Assembly (NCBI GenBank): GCA_949318235.1
Contig: OX439131.1
Span: 9,779,731 to 9,843,730, forward strand
Source of the DNA: Ecdyonurus torrentis
Lineage: Eukaryota; Arthropoda; Insecta; Ephemeroptera; Heptageniidae
Length of the DNA: 64,000 nucleotides
Reading direction: 5' to 3'
Shown in pieces: positions 1-15,564 of this stretch. The number at the start of each line of letters is the position of its first letter. Positions within the stretch are counted from its first letter, which is position 1. The notes beneath the pieces were generated by a model. It saw nothing but the letters and a program-made list of their open reading frames with translations. It was not told where the DNA came from and made no database searches. Both the position numbers and the translations under genes were made by a program.

Positions 1-3000
1 TTGCATTTTTTTTTTGGTTGTTATATTGCTCAATTAAATATATTTAAAAAAAAAAATACATGAACATGTGTAAGTTAACTGTACCGATTTTATTTTAACT
101 ATCTGAAGAATTTGCATTAGTCTGCCAGAGCAATGAAATTTATTGTTGTTACAATTTTCATCAAATAATTATGCGGTACTGTTCATTAATTTTATATGCA
201 CGTTGTTATGTAAGTATCCAGCTGAGTGAAATATGGATTTTAATTATTATTATTATTATTATTTCTCTTTTTTGGCCATATCTTTACTTTGGCAATTGCA
301 ATTTTATGTTTTTTATTTTTACAAATTGACACATATAGTCAATTTTGGGGTTCCTTATTTTCTCAACAACAACAAAGAAAACGAAAAAAAAAAATAATTA
401 TCTAAATGATCATATCATTTATGATAATTTGCCCAGGAATTGATTTCAAAAACTAAGAGCTAAAAATATATTTTCAAATAATATTAATGATGTTAAAAGT
501 ATTTAAATTTTCGTCTACAAATTAACGTAATAAGGGAGATTCTAATATACTGTATAGTGTACAGTGTAATACGCAGTATTATATTTATTATAATATCACT
601 GGGTGGTCTCTAAAAACGTCTTCATTTTGACGAAAGACAAATAATGTATTGCAAGAAAGTTAAATCGATTTTTTTTTTTTCATTTTGTTCAAGATTCTAA
701 TTTTGCAAATATATTATTTTATATTACATATATTTTGAGGCCAAAGTTGGCAAATCCATGCAATCTATTCATACATAAATACATCGTTATTCCTTTGAAT
801 TTGTCACCATATAATATAAAGAAGATAAATTTATCGTATATAAGAAATAATTTAGTTAATATCAAACAGCATTCTTTTCACACAATACAAGGCTAATTTG
901 GTGAGAAATTAGGGACATAGCAATAAAGTTACAATTTCTGTGAGTCAGTTTTAATTTAAATTCAAGTCATGCTATAATATGTAAAGTCTAAAGGTTAAAA
1001 ACTTTAATTTTGTTAAAAATGCAATAATAAATAAAATATTCTAAAAACTATGTTATAGTGTACATTTTGCGAATATCTGAAAATAAATTTTTCGTGTTAA
1101 TAGTAAATGTAAATAAAAGAATAATGAAAAAAATAAAAAAGTTGAAAGCAAGAAGGTAAATATATAAAAATCCTTTTAACGTGAAATAAATTGAAAATAA
1201 AATATATTACTACATTATATTTTTATTGGTAAAGAAAAAAGTAATAGAACGCGTTAACTACTAACTATATTTATAACTATTTGCATAAAGTTGTAACATA
1301 TTTCTTTTTCTCTCTATACTGTATACCTTTTTATATATATATTTGACATTAAATATTAATGGTGTCTACTTATAGCAAAAAGAAATTTGATATTAAAAAT
1401 AAAATGCTATAACCATAATTCTATACTATATAGTTGCTTTGACATTTTTTTTTTTTTTTTTTTAGCACACGTAGTTCTTTCCGTTACATTTAAGGTGGTG
1501 AACTTTGACAATTTTTTTTTTTTTTTTTTTTGGTTTTCATTAAATATAAGCATTAATGTATTTTATATATAAGCAATCATTTAGCTAATAACCAGAAACT
1601 TTTGATGATGAAAGCCAAAATTACCGAACCACTGCAAAGAATAAGTAGTAAATACATAAATCATAATAATATAATAAAAACACTTTCTCGCGAGGAATTA
1701 TTAGTATAATTGTTGTGCTAATAGATAGTGGTAAAAATTCCCCAAATTTTACTATATTATATACATTTATCATTTTTAATGTAATTGAATTTAACATTAC
1801 ACGCACTTTTCAGCAGGTATAAATCATTCATTCATTATATTAGATGTTATATAACCAGTCTTGAAAATTTTAATGTATTAATTTTATTATATTAAAAACA
1901 TTAAAAATTCTTTTCCATAAGTTTTACTAAAAGAAAATAAGATATAATACAATATACATACATATATATATTTTTATATCATGTTTATACCGTAAAATTA
2001 TTTTTCTTTAACTTTTTGTACTAGAAAAATTAAAGTATAGCTAATTTTCAAAGTCAATATTTTTTGTCTTGAGTAGTGGGTTATAAGGCCAATGGATTTA
2101 ATTTAGCAATAAAAGCTGCTTTTTTTTTTTTTTTTTTTTTTGTTGCTATGAATGTATGTGGGTGGCTAGGTGGATTGGAAACTTTATAATACAAGCTTTT
2201 ACATCATCTCTTAAATCCGCTATTCAATTTTTTCTTTTCTTTTTTTTTCCCCCGAAGTATATATAAAAAAAGCAATAAGTAAGAAAAAAGCAGTAAATAA
2301 TTTTATTTATTTCTTTATTTTCTCTTTTTTATATAACAACCACTATATAATTAAGATTTTATCAAAGAATTTATATGTTATTTGATTTCTTACTTAAATA
2401 AAAAAATATATTAATTAAATATAAATTGGTGTCATCAAAAAAAAAAAATGTTTACTTATTTATTCATTACGAGATAAATGTTAGGTATTTTATACATTAA
2501 GAGAATCCCGCATAGTGCTCTAAATATCTTTTAGGTTGTGGCTTAAAAAAAAAAAAAAAATGTTAAACAGTACACTCTTCCTTCCTGTAGAAGAATAAAA
2601 ATTAGCATGAATTGAATGTGAGAACGGAACTGTTTTAAATATATATTTTTTAGATTTATTCTCATTACTATCATTACATTTAAGGACTTTAACAATGAAA
2701 AAAAAAAAAAAAAAAAAAAGGTGTCTGAATATATAATAAACATCTCAATAAAAATTTCTCTCTATATTATCTATTCATTGTCTTAAATTTCAAAGACACA
2801 CGTACTGTATATACTCCACACACACACATATAATACAATATAAGTACTTTTTTAGTTATGAAAAATGTTACATGACTTAATGTCGATGTAAATTTGTTAA
2901 TTCTAATCTTACTTTAACATCATTGAAATAAAATATCTTATTGTTTTCTTTTTTTTATTATTATTATTTTCTTGACACCACCTTTTAAAAATATTAAAAA

Positions 3001-5686
3001 ATTATCTTCTAACAATCGTAACATTTATTTATTTTTTAGCAGTGATGAAATTGTTATTTGTTTTTTGTTTTTTATATAACAATGAAATTTTTTCTTTTTA
3101 TTAATTTCATAATTTTTCATTTTCATGTGTTTGATTTTTATAAGCCACCGACTGCGTGTCAGATATTGTGATATATTTTATATATTATACTCTATTGCCT
3201 AATTTAAAAACCATATATTTGAAGGTAGATTTTAATTATCAAAGTGTTATTTCAAATACTTTTTTTGTATAGGCAAAAGTAACAATTTTATTTCAGTTAC
3301 AATTATTATAAGAAAAGCTTTTTAAAAATTCAGAAGCTATACGTGATTCAATGAAAATTATATATAAAAATTTATAGGCAGTTAAAAAGGTGTGTCGGTT
3401 TATTTTAATATCACGTGTTTTTTTCCTTTGAAAACATGAAAAATATCACGAAAAATATATTATTTCCGTTCATTTTTTTAATATGAACCACAAAATCAAT
3501 CAATAAAATGGTGTAATTGATTTTTTTTTTCGTTGTCATTTCAATTATATAGTTTGGTGTATAAGAAGTAAATTATTTTCAAGTACGACAAACTAACAGT
3601 CTATTTTTTTCTCTTAAGTAAACAATTTTTATTATTATTATTGTTTACAAAACGTATATTTTATAATATATAGACGTGTGTTTTGTAGTGTAACGTTTAA
3701 ACGTGAAAATTGCTTGTTATGGGCATTGTGTAGCCTTAAAATTGGCTATTACCGCTCTTGTATGACATTCAGTGTTTGAGGAATGTGGTTTTTTTGCACA
3801 TTAATTTATTTTACTGTGCAAGGTTTTTTTGTGTGTAAAAATCTATGTGGTCTTTAAAAAAAAACTAAAAAAAAAAAAAACACACAAAAAAAAAACAGAT
3901 TTTACAAATCAAGGGCGCTGGATGAGTGCCATAATACATAGTAAATATCAAGGAACCAGTTGTGAAAATATATGTAATGTCATATTTATAATAATATGAT
4001 GTGCTGACGAGAATTTTATCTTTCTTCCATTTTTGGTTTACTTTTATTGACATTTGATCCCTCTAACTTGAATATTTATAACTAACTTACGGTTATAAAA
4101 CAACTTTATATTATATATGTGTGTCTAAATATTCTGTGCTAATACCTGTAATCTTATAGAAAACGTTATGGTAATTTGAACTCAAGGTATGAGTTAAATA
4201 AAAAAAAATTAAATATAATAATAATTACATAAAAAAGGCATATTATTAATATTTACGAACAGTAACTAATGCTTATATACTATACTAAAATTATATATAT
4301 TTGCAAGATTTTTGAATGAAAAAATTATAATATTTGTATGTAATAATAAATAAGTGGAACGTTGCAGTAAATGTTTTTACATACATATATATAAAAAAAG
4401 TGTTTTTATTGGATTTGTCCGGTTGATATCGCGGTCATTGAAAAATATCAAAGTTATAACTAGGAAGTGATATTGAATGTCCTTCAAGAAATCAATTTTC
4501 CTACACATTCTGTATGCTCACTCTCTGCGTATGAATCAGCGCATTACAGGATATGTTTTATATTATACTGAGCATGTCAAAATATTATTATAGCTCTCTA
4601 TTAAATACATTAATTATTAAAATAAATAAGATGAAATTTTTGACTATACATATATACGAGTAAATTGTACAGTTTTGTAATATTTTTTTATATAATTATA
4701 TTGAAATAAAATGTATAATATAATTTATGGAGATTTTAATTTATGCAAGTCTATACTGTATTTTTATAAGATAATTAAATTAATATTTTAATATTATTAT
4801 TACAAACTGTAACTATTTATCATCAGTTACGTACAGGTGCCGCTGTTATAAATTTGTACTCTTTTTTTGTACATATGGCATATGAAGACTTTAATTAACA
4901 CAATGTTCCATATAAATAAAATAGTATTTCCATAAGACAATATATGATAAATTTTTATGTTGATTTATCTGTAAAGAAATTGTGATGAAAAAAATTTACA
5001 CTATGGACTTCATGAAAATTTCGTGTTATTTGTATAAAGCATTGCGTTCATTAAAGTCACCAGGATGCATTCAATTGACGAATATAGAATTTTCAATAAA
5101 ATCTATACTCATTAAAAATAGTGTAAATTGATGAATAATAATTAACCATAAAACCATACAAAAATTATATATATATAATAAGTACTAAATTCCTGTATAA
5201 TATAGTTTTAAAATTTTATCAAAATAATCAAGGCGCCATGGCGTGAAGCAAATCTATGTGATTCCATGTTTTGATATCCGGCGTTGATGAGGAGTCGCGT
5301 GCCAAAATATAAAACTTCAACATTCCGTGACTTGACGTGTGCAAAAACAATTAAGTTGTCATGCGTAATGTACTTAATGATGTTTTAAATCATATTATAC
5401 GAAAAGCTCATTTTAGATAGTAATGAAGCGTATAGTTTTACGTGTCATGTGGGGGTCAAATGCGTGGGGGAAAATAAAATTTAAAAAAAGTAAGCATTGT
5501 GTTTTGTTTGTACGGTGACATTCCATACATGCATGTATAAAATACTTAATTATACATACAACATTATTATAAATCGTGTTTATAAAGTTACACTAAATTA
5601 CTATCAAATATAGTATAAATACATTTTTAATGTAATTTACCATAAAATTATAGTCATTATTAATATTAAGTAACATCATTGTTTCT

Positions 5687-5732
<46 letters not shown>

Positions 5733-6947
5733 AAGAAAAAAAAATGAAAAAATGAAGACATTTAATTGGATTTCTAAAAGATGATTAAATTTAACATATA
5801 AAAACAATGAAATATAAAACGATAGCAATTTACTTTAATATATTATAAAAAAAAAGTTTCAAATAAAAGTGACGTTTCTTTTAAAAATGTATTTTGCAAT
5901 GGATTTGTTAATAGATTCTATATACTATAAAAAGTGTTATAGTAAAATTTAATTTGTATCTGTACTATTATATAAAATAACGGTATCTTATTATTTAATA
6001 TTATTAACATTTTTCTATGTACGCTATTAAATTATCATCCTATTTTTTTTCTTCTATTATTTGCTCATCCGTTTTACTATGTAATATAGAAAGGTTACAC
6101 CATTGATTATGTGACTTTTTTTCCCCCAATATGTTTTGCAAATTAAGATTAATACTTTTTTTTTCTCTCTTTTATATTTTATATAAAAAAAAAATAGAAC
6201 GGATATATCTCCAACTTTAACCTTTAACAGCAATCACGAATTATGTTCATTATTTGATTGACAGGGCTTATTTCAACATTATAATATTTAAATTTTATAC
6301 TCCTGAAAGTTTTTAATTTGTATGTCAATTTACTACTACTATACTATTACTTGTCATTCTTATTCTTAATTAAATTTGTTAATATATCAAACTTTAAAAA
6401 TTATAATTAGTATTAAAAAAATATTATAATTATTATTTAATTATGGAAAACAGATGATAAATAAATGAATTAGAGAAAGAGGAAAATAAAAGTTGGTCAA
6501 ATTATATATTGATAGTTTTTAATTTGAATTTTATTGGTAGATATTATAAAAGAGTAAATAATGGTTTATAAATGTAGCGTTATATCTAAGAAGTTGTTTT
6601 ATTTTACTGTTTATATAGAGCGCGTCCGTCCTTTACTTGGATTTTACTTGAGGTTTAAATAAAAATATAAAAAAATATAAGAGAGAATAATAATAATAAA
6701 AAAAAGAGAAAAAAAAAAGAATTTTGAATACGTCTACTAAATGGATGCACTTGATGGTTTAAAATGGATTATTGTTCTTACCGCCTAACACCACAAAACT
6801 TCACAAATTTTGCAAATAAAATTTAACACGCCAATCAAATTACGCGAGTTCTATAATGTAGTGCTTTATTTACTTGTTTATTTTTTGTACTCATTTGATT
6901 TTATTATTATTATTTTTATATTATGGTAGTAGAAAGTTGTCCATCAG

Positions 6948-6978
<31 letters not shown>

Positions 6979-7243
6979 ATCAAAAATTTATTTAACGTGA
7001 ACATAAGAATAACACTTAAAAATATTTACATATATTTTATTTTTTAAAATATGTTTAATAATAAGAAAAACGTCAACGTCAATTTAAAAACTAGTAACTA
7101 AATTTATTTATAATTCATTTTATATATTTTTATTTTATGTTTATTTAACGCGTGTATAATACATCCGTCAAAAAAAGTATCATTTTATTTTATTGTGTCT
7201 AAGGTTTCTTTTATATATATATTATATACATACAGTATATATA

Positions 7244-7275
<32 letters not shown>

Positions 7276-8591
7276 CTGTATACTGTATATACAAAGACAA
7301 AAGGTTAATTGAAGTTATATTATTTATTTTAGACTCGCCCAGTTTTTGTATGAATACAACATTTTTTTTACATGTTCTATTTTTATTTATACTATTAATT
7401 TTGTTTATGTAATATATTTTATGGGTTATAAAGTTTCATATTTAAGAAATAACTGTGACGAAACCAATCTAAATGACCATTAACTTGAAATTACGCTACT
7501 TTTTTTTTTTTTTTTTAGTTATTTTGACATTCTGACGGTGCATATAATATTGCACATACACACACATTACGTTGTTATACTTTGTGTAATTACATTTACT
7601 GGTCTTTAAATTTCTTATATTATGTTTAATGAAATAAGATTTTAACAAATATTTAGGTTCAAATAATGCATTTTTGTCTATATATTTTTACAATATAATT
7701 TTCATTTTTAAAATTATATGTTCTGTGATTTTTGCTCATTCTATTTGAGTAAAAAAAAAAAAAAAAAAATCTATAAGATCTTTATTTTAAGACTAGCCTA
7801 AATTTATATTCATACAATTTTTTAAAAGTTAAAAAGCCTTGTTGGTTATATTAACATTTTTATTACATGCAAATTTTAATATACCAAGAAAAGTAATTAC
7901 AATTCCACCTTAATATTTAAAAGTACCACTTGAGTTGAGTATTTCCACACCTTTATGTATACGTAGTGCTAAAAATGTCTAATGTGCCAAAGTTCATGAA
8001 GACACTTACAGAAAAACTTAACATGCATGTACAGTATAATAGTACTAGTTTTTTTACTATAAAAATTTATATTTATATATAGGTGGTCTGTCTTTATATT
8101 TTAACTGTATTTACATTATCTTATACATACAATGAAAAATAATTTAAACAGTTTTTTGAATCATGTTTATAATAAATCTGATTGATCCTCGAGAGAATGC
8201 CCTATTTGCAGTTCCGTGTTACTAGTTCATACTCACTTGGCTGATATAATGTAACGCCCCGATGTGTGACTAAGACTTATGACTTTTATATATATAATAT
8301 AAATACAAGTCTAGTCTCCCGCTTAGCTTTACTATATTATAGACCCAGCTGCGAGAATTCGTGACAACACCATGATCATATAATTGCAAAATATCGTCGC
8401 ATTTCTTGTTTCACTAGAACACATTAATATATCTCTTTCTATCTCTTTTGGTTTACATTTTTTTTAAACAATTTTTTTTTTTTTTTTTTTTTACAATTTT
8501 TTTTATTTTTTTTATTTTATAATAATTTAAAATTAAATTGAGGCCAAGTATTTAAATTTTGTTTAAAAATTTAAAATAAATTTTGCTGTCA
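1..8591. other. AT-rich stretch without a recognisable gene
   Basis: I see no convincing coding exon on either strand. All open frames are short and made of low-complexity codons (runs of Phe, Lys, Ile and Asn). The stretch is filled with poly-T and poly-A tracts, for example near 2121-2142, 5700-5729 and 6949-6974. Slightly more complex, less AT-biased sequence occurs around 4420-4560, 5230-5345 and 8170-8400. These could be regulatory or remnants of old insertions, but no motif identifies them. Confidence 0.6.
7211..7292. repeat. (TA)n tract with palindromic flanks
   Basis: An imperfect TA dinucleotide run is bounded by TACAGTATA on the left and TATACTGTA on the right. The whole tract can therefore fold on itself. 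It is probably a simple microsatellite. Confidence 0.8.
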
Positions 8592-8745
8592 TTACTATAT
8601 TCAACTCAAAAAACCTCAGTCGATTTAAATCGGGCATGCTTAAAGTATCGCCCATTGTCACATTTGAGGAGAAGGGGGGCGGCTGGGCGATACCGTCAAA
8701 GGTCGAAAGGCAGGTAACTCAGGTTTTTTGAGTTCAATATAGTAT
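8592..8745. mobile_element. 154-bp fold-back element (MITE-like)
   Basis: The outer arms (about 8592-8619 and 8718-8745) are inverted copies of 28 nt that differ at two positions. Each carries the core AACTCAAAAAACCT. Inside them, GTATCGCCCA at 8645-8654 is perfectly complementary to TGGGCGATAC at 8684-8693. A GC-rich purine loop lies at the centre. There is no room for a protein. A miniature inverted-repeat transposon or a structured regulatory element would both fit. I cannot assign a superfamily and see no unambiguous target-site duplication. Confidence 0.55.
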
Positions 8746-10048
8746 ATAACATATTGTATTTTAAATTAAAAGAGAATGAATAATAGTCTAAAACACATAC
8801 ATATATACTAAAATTGATTGTCGTAAAAATATGATTTTTTTTTGTGGGAGGGAGAAGGGGGATGCGGCTATAAGTACGACAATTTTGATGCACAAATCAT
8901 TAATGGTGCAAAACTAAGTTGGGAAAACCTTAGATCAATAATCGGCTTTTTCCTATCAGGTTATTATACGCTTTGCTAATTTTTTCCCTAGTTCTATGAG
9001 AAAAGTTGCTCATTTTCAACAATTTATTGTAAAATGCATGTAGTAGAAAATTATATATATTCACAGCTAACTATTATTTAATTTGATTCTGGATTTTATT
9101 TAGAAAAAAAAAATAGATCATTAAAAGCTGTAATGTTGCAGAAAAGTTACAAATCAAATGTTTTTATAGATAATATAAGTTACAAAAGCGCATCATTGCG
9201 TAAAAATATAAAACACCAATTCTATGATAAAAATCTACATAAATATAAAATACAGTTTTGTTACTAAAAGATAAACTTACTGATAAGCTTTTTTTTTATT
9301 ATTATTATTATTTACGGACAATTGATTCATTTAATTTTATTCCGTTGCTTTTTTTTATTGCAAAAATTAAAAGAATTAATCTCCGTTATAATGCAATTAC
9401 TGTTTGAATATTATGAAGGAAAAAAAATTAGAATAATCTTGAATGAAGGAAATAATAATAATTGACGGAACATAGAAAACAATGCTTGTAGTTTTTTTAT
9501 ATATTATTTTTATTGTAGAGCAGAATGTGAGACGATCCATAAATATTATATGATGCATAATATTTAAATAATATTTAGGTCTACATATATATGAATAATA
9601 ATATTTTAATACCGGTAGTCTGCTATATTAATAATAACAAATATCATATATGTATATATATATGTATATAGTAGTTAAAATTTGCATCTAATTAATATAA
9701 CATCAAATAGATCTTTATATGCATTGTTCTAATTTATGAATGACTTCATAAATTAATTTTAATTATAGCAGTTTATAATATATTATAAAAAAAAAGTATA
9801 TAAAAAGGGAGTTCTTCTTACGATGGTCTCGGATAATGCGCTGATTTAGGTCCGGTATGTTACGGTACAGGTACCACGTGACATTGTATATAGGGAAATC
9901 CCAACATTTCCCCCCTCCCTCCTTCTTCTCTGACTCCCACAATTATTTATTATTTTATATATCTTCAGTGTATGTAGAGCTGTAACAAGTGGACAAAATT
10001 ATCTGCAAAAAAAAAAAATAATAATAATCTAATATTAACCACAACACC

Positions 10049-10081
<33 letters not shown>

Positions 10082-10830
10082 TAGACAAAGAACGTTACTA
10101 TTATTTTTTTATAAGTATATTTAATTATTAATTTTATGCGTTCTATTTTGGTTATTAAATCGAAATCAACCGCAATAGCCCACCATTTTTTTTATTATTT
10201 TTTTTTCTGCTATTTGTCACTGTCATAACCGAAAAAGAAAATAAAGAAAAAAATAAATAAAGAAAAATATAATAATTCAATTAAGTCAAGAAAAAAAAAG
10301 CCTTTGAAAATAGAAGTTGTATAGTGCGCATTTATGGAAATATCATTTTAGAAACTGTTTGGCAAAGTGTATAATATGTCAGATTTTCTTTTTTCTTTCT
10401 TTTTTTTTTTTTTTTTTTTTTTTTCTTTTTACTTTATTATTATTCCAATGTAGTGAGGCGAGTACCAAGAACTCATGATTCTGAAAGTTATAGAATATAA
10501 CGTCTTATTAACAAATCAAATTTTATATATTTTTGTACGATTTAATACATTTTTATATTAAAAAAAGTGCTATGTCAATCAGACTATACATTGTACTTGA
10601 TTATAAGACCATGAAAAAAAATCTTCTCATCTGCTTACTAATCACTGTTACACATTGTTAAATAAAATTTAATAATAATGAGAAATTATTTCTGATGGTT
10701 TTCTTATTAAAATTAATATAATAAAAGTCTTCCACTCATATAAGCTAACCTGTAAAAGTCACAAACATACTTGATTTAAAAATAATTTGTTTATTGAGTA
10801 TTATAGTTTTTGGTCAAATCTGAGTTTGGA

Positions 10831-10871
10831 GTTAACTCATATATAGTTAACTCATTAACTCATTAACTCAT
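10831..10871. repeat. Short tandem repeat of TTAACTCA
   Basis: An 8-bp TTAACTCA-type unit occurs four times. One copy at 10,831 is separated from three contiguous copies at about 10,846-10,871 by a short ATATATAG spacer. The first copy and the spacer edge form a GTTAAC palindrome pair. No function is evident. Confidence 0.7.
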
Positions 10872-12520
10872 TTATAGGAGAGCAAAGAAATCTAACCAAT
10901 CACAAAGCTTGGTACAATTTATTGTACACACACTGTGATATACAATTTTACTCTATGGGCTATGGAGCATTGAGTTTATTAAAATCCCTGTGCAAAAGCG
11001 TTGACTAGTGTTCGAATAAACGTTACAGAACTCACTCCTGTAACTTTAAAAACAAATTTTCAAGAGTTTTTCATTTATATTTTTTCAATCAAATAATATG
11101 CAAATAATACAATTATACATTGCAACCTAATTATATGATCTATTACATGAAAATTTAAAGTGTAAGTACACACCAATGAATAGTAAAAATATGACTGTAG
11201 ATATGAACTGCTTGGTTCTGTCATACTGGAAATTTTTAAGAGACAAAAACTTGAAACTTAAACTCAGAGAGAATGCATTTTTTATTACGCATAAAAAGAT
11301 AAAAAAAAATTAAAATCTCATTGATTCAACTGAATTTCTAAAGATTCTTTCTGGAGTTCATATATCCTAATACGTCAAGCACTTTTTTACAATGTGCAAG
11401 ATCAAATTTCATTCATAATTCATAAGTATTTATTATCCAAAATAAGATACAGCTCAGTTACATTGGAATTGAATATAGTTTACATACAGTATTTTTTTAT
11501 GATAGAGTTACACACGTATAAACACATCATTTTACAGGTTAATGAAAGTCAGTACTCATTTTTTGACACGTTTTTAAACAATTTTTAAATAATGGTGAAT
11601 GATTCACTATGACTTTATGAGATTGCTGAATAATTATGTTTGGTAACACATTTTTCTCTATTAGGTCATAAAGTTCCTTTTAAACGTTATGCCAGGATCT
11701 AATTTATTCCCATTGAATTCATTCCTATTAGTTCTACTTTTTTTTTTCAATACAACTCTTAATACGTCTAAACTAAAAAACACATTAATACTCAAAGTTT
11801 GATAGATAGGACTCAAAATTCTTTTAGAATGGTTTATTAAGTGTATCATGTGATTTTAAATACTTTGAATGAAAAACCCAATTAACTTTTTGTGACTATA
11901 ACACTTTTAAGCTGCATAATATAGTACATAATATCATCCTATACTTGTTTATTTTTTATATATGGTATCCATATAAAATTAGTTATTTTCAAACGACAAA
12001 GATATTTTTGACAAAGATATGGATTCAATCCAATCAAGTTCATTTCCTACGGTTTGACAGGATAACATAAAAGATTAACAAAAGATCTAAAAATGACTTT
12101 ACGTATTATATATAAAAAAAAAGCAATATATAAATATAATACAGTTTTGAATTTAAAAAAAGTTTCCAAGGTGTTTTTTGCATCAGATTGAAGGCGTTGA
12201 GATTTCTTGCTCATAGGAAATACCTTTAGAATAGGTTAAAAATAATCGCTCTTAATTTGCCTTAAGGTAAAAATATGTATATTATACTTCGCAATATTCA
12301 ACGATGAAATCATTATTTCATTCATATAAATTAAAAATAATTAAGTTAATATAACATTTGCTAATTTTAATAATTTATATTTAATTTCCAAATACATACA
12401 TACATACATACATACATACCTACACGTAATATAAAAAACGTGTAGATGTAAAGAGATGTTTATAATAGTAATTTATTATAAAAAAAGAGGTATTCTTATT
12501 ATTGCAGAATGATGTAATTT

Positions 12521-12790
12521 TTGTTAGATTTCACCATGCGGACGATACTTGTTGGTTGCTCTAGTTGCAAACTTTTAGTTCTCTGTGTTAGTCACGGCGT
12601 CACGTTGGCTGCTAAGTCGACTCGATGTTCGTTATGTATGTTCATTGCCATGCAGTTACACAACAATAAGTGCACCAAGCAAGAGCTACAGTCTAATATA
12701 GCACTGTGTGTGTACTGTATACCTTACCTACCTGGTCCTTGCTTAAGTTCGCCGTGCCTAATTGGGCTCCAGGCATGACCCACGATCTCA
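12521..12790. other. Complex, less AT-rich island of unknown function
   Basis: About 270 bp stand out from the surrounding sequence by near-balanced base composition. An 85-codon open frame runs on the plus strand (12,521-12,778). The translation is Cys- and Leu-rich with no recognisable domain or splice-site context, so I do not call it a gene. Alternatives are an untranslated exon, a conserved regulatory element or a decayed repeat. Confidence 0.35.
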
Positions 12791-13039
12791 AACCCTCAAG
12801 GTCTTTTATTATTATTTTTATTCAGGTGAACAAATAATCATTACATAGCTACGCCCGCATGTTGCTGCTTTTATCTTTTTATTTTTTTATTTTTTTTTTT
12901 TTCCATGATTAATTTGTGACACGTATTTTATATTGTAAGATCCGTTACATTTATAATAACAATGATGCAATGTTGTCTCAAGTAAAAACTGGTTTATCTT
13001 ATTATCTATTTATCAACAATAGCTATTTATTATGCATGT

Positions 13040-13041
13040 AT

Positions 13042-13104
<63 letters not shown>

Positions 13105-13108
13105 TTTG
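13040..13108. repeat. (TTTA)n microsatellite
   Basis: About 17 uninterrupted tetranucleotide units. An open frame across it encodes only a Leu-Phe-Ile-Tyr periodic peptide and is an artefact. Confidence 0.95.
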
Positions 13109-13796
13109 CTTACTTCCTTAAATGTCATATATTCGATTTCTAATTTTATTTTTGACATTCTGATGATTATCACAACCTTTGGGCACAACAAATATCAATG
13201 CTTGTAATTACCAAGTTTATACATAAAAACCTTGATTTCAAATTACTGACTATTATACCAACACAAACCAATAATTTACTTCAAAAATTACAGCTTAATG
13301 TTATATTGTATTGCAACTTCCCTATATGATAATATATTCCTAAAAAATATACAACTTTTTTTTATACCTTCAATACTACTATTATTTTTAATATTTTATA
13401 CATATACTTAAATAAATACTTTTTTTTTGTAAGAAACATTATGTTACTGAAAAAAAAAAGTAAATAAAAAAAGTGAATAAATAATTTGCTTTTATTATAA
13501 AACTACTATAAATCGAAGAGAAAATATAAAAACTTTGCAAATTTTATTTATATAACTTCAGGCATTTGTATTTCATTGCATCTAAAAAAATATAAATAAA
13601 ACTAACTAAATTGAATTCTTCTAAATATGGTTACATAGTTAGCACTCAGCAATGCTATCAAATCTCTAAGAAAATGTGACGTAATATTTTCAAAATATCA
13701 ATAAAAAAAAATGGCAAAAAATAAGGTAAACAAAGAAGTATTAATATTTTACGTGAGGCGAATTGAGCAGCAATTTATCAAAATTTGAATGCACGA

Positions 13797-13800
<4 letters not shown>

Positions 13801-13842
<42 letters not shown>

Positions 13843-13856
13843 AACAACAACAACAA
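13801..13856. repeat. Compound (CT)n-(CAA)n microsatellite
   Basis: About nineteen CT dinucleotides are followed directly by about six CAA/ACA triplets. Nearby, at 13,960-14,003, a GT run and a CA run face each other and could pair. Confidence 0.95.
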
Positions 13857-15472
13857 ATTAAAATTATATATTGAATCTATTTATATTTATTTAATAACTT
13901 TCCCTCCTTTAATTTTCTAGAAATTCTTCTATTTTTAACACAAATTGGTTTTCATATCGTGTGTGTGTGTGTGCGTTATATATGCACACACACACACACA
14001 CACTTTAAAATTTTTGAAGACACGAGAATAAAATTTATATATCAATAGTTTAAAAAAATCCATAATAATGTGGTAATACAATATTTGCAATCAAATAATA
14101 ACAATATTGTAAAAAAAAAAAAATGTGTACACCTACACAAGTTATATACAGTAACAAATCGAGGTCATATTTTAAATACAAATAAATGTACACAGTACTA
14201 TACACAGCATGTAGGCAAAGCAAAGTCAGTAAAGCAATACAAAACTGTTCTCGCCAAGGACGTGGGAATACGTGAAAATATAAATATATAAAAAAGCGTG
14301 AACTAAAATTTTGGTTTAGTTCTCATATAATAATAAGACAAATGATTATTATCATATATTATATATTTTTTTTTTACGTGAAGAATCTTCATATCAATTT
14401 AATTAGCATCTTTTTTTTTAAATAATATTAATTCATAGTATATAATAAAAACTAATTATTGTACTTTAAAACAATTTAATTAACAAGTACTTCTTGTACT
14501 GTACATTTGTACATATTATGTGTGTATATAAAAAATAAAGGTGTTCCATTAATATGAAGATACTAATACATACAATAATAAAGACACTAAATACTTTATT
14601 TAAAGTGTATGTAGGTACATTAGTTAAAATGTTCTATTATTTGTAACGACACGCGGAAAAAAAAATATTCATATAAAAATGGGGACAAAATTAATTTAAT
14701 TCAATTAAAGAATATACAAGTATTTTTTATTATTATTGTAACTAATGAGACATATCATTAATATATACAACACAGAAAGTTGTCATTATTTAAATGTTAA
14801 TCAATAATCATTCATTTTAAAATCATCATCATTTTATTTCTTTTATAAAATTTATATTATTATTATTATTAAAATTAACATATATTTTAAATCTTGAATA
14901 AATTAAATTACTATTGAATAAAAAATATATCATTCATACAGTAAGCTTATTGAATTACTATCTGATTATTAATAATAATAATAGTAAACAGCTGATTCAG
15001 AATATTGCGTAAAAAATATACAATGTATAGAATTAATAATATATATAGAATACTATTATTAAATTATTGTGTTGAGTTCTCTATATAACTTTCGCTTTCC
15101 TACTCTCTGACTAACGGTATCTGACGCATGCTTTTTTTTTTTTTTTTTTTTTTTACCCGCTGACTAACTTACATCTTATATCGCGTATTATCACACGTTA
15201 CATGAGTTCGCTTTATTATAAACAAATATACGAGAATGAGAGTGAAAAAAAAAAAAAAGTTAACATATGAATTTATTTCTTACTTTATATTCGCAAAGTC
15301 ATCTTAAAAAATTAGTCACTCAAATATTTTAAGATGGTATAAAAAAAAGGAAATTTTAATGCATTAATATTTTTATATTATTTCCCTTTTCAAATCATTA
15401 ATGATATAGTAATTTTATATATAGTATATAAAATTATATAAAGTGTGTCAAAATGTATCTTTTATTAAATTT

Positions 15473-15475
<3 letters not shown>

Positions 15476-15559
<84 letters not shown>
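15476..15559. repeat. (AT)n microsatellite
   Basis: About 42 uninterrupted AT units. No other feature is evident in it. Confidence 0.97.

Positions 15560-15564
<5 letters not shown>

Noticed and set aside
12521..12778. 85-aa open frame as a small protein gene
   Set aside because: No recognisable domain, splice context or codon periodicity that I can see; composition alone is not enough.
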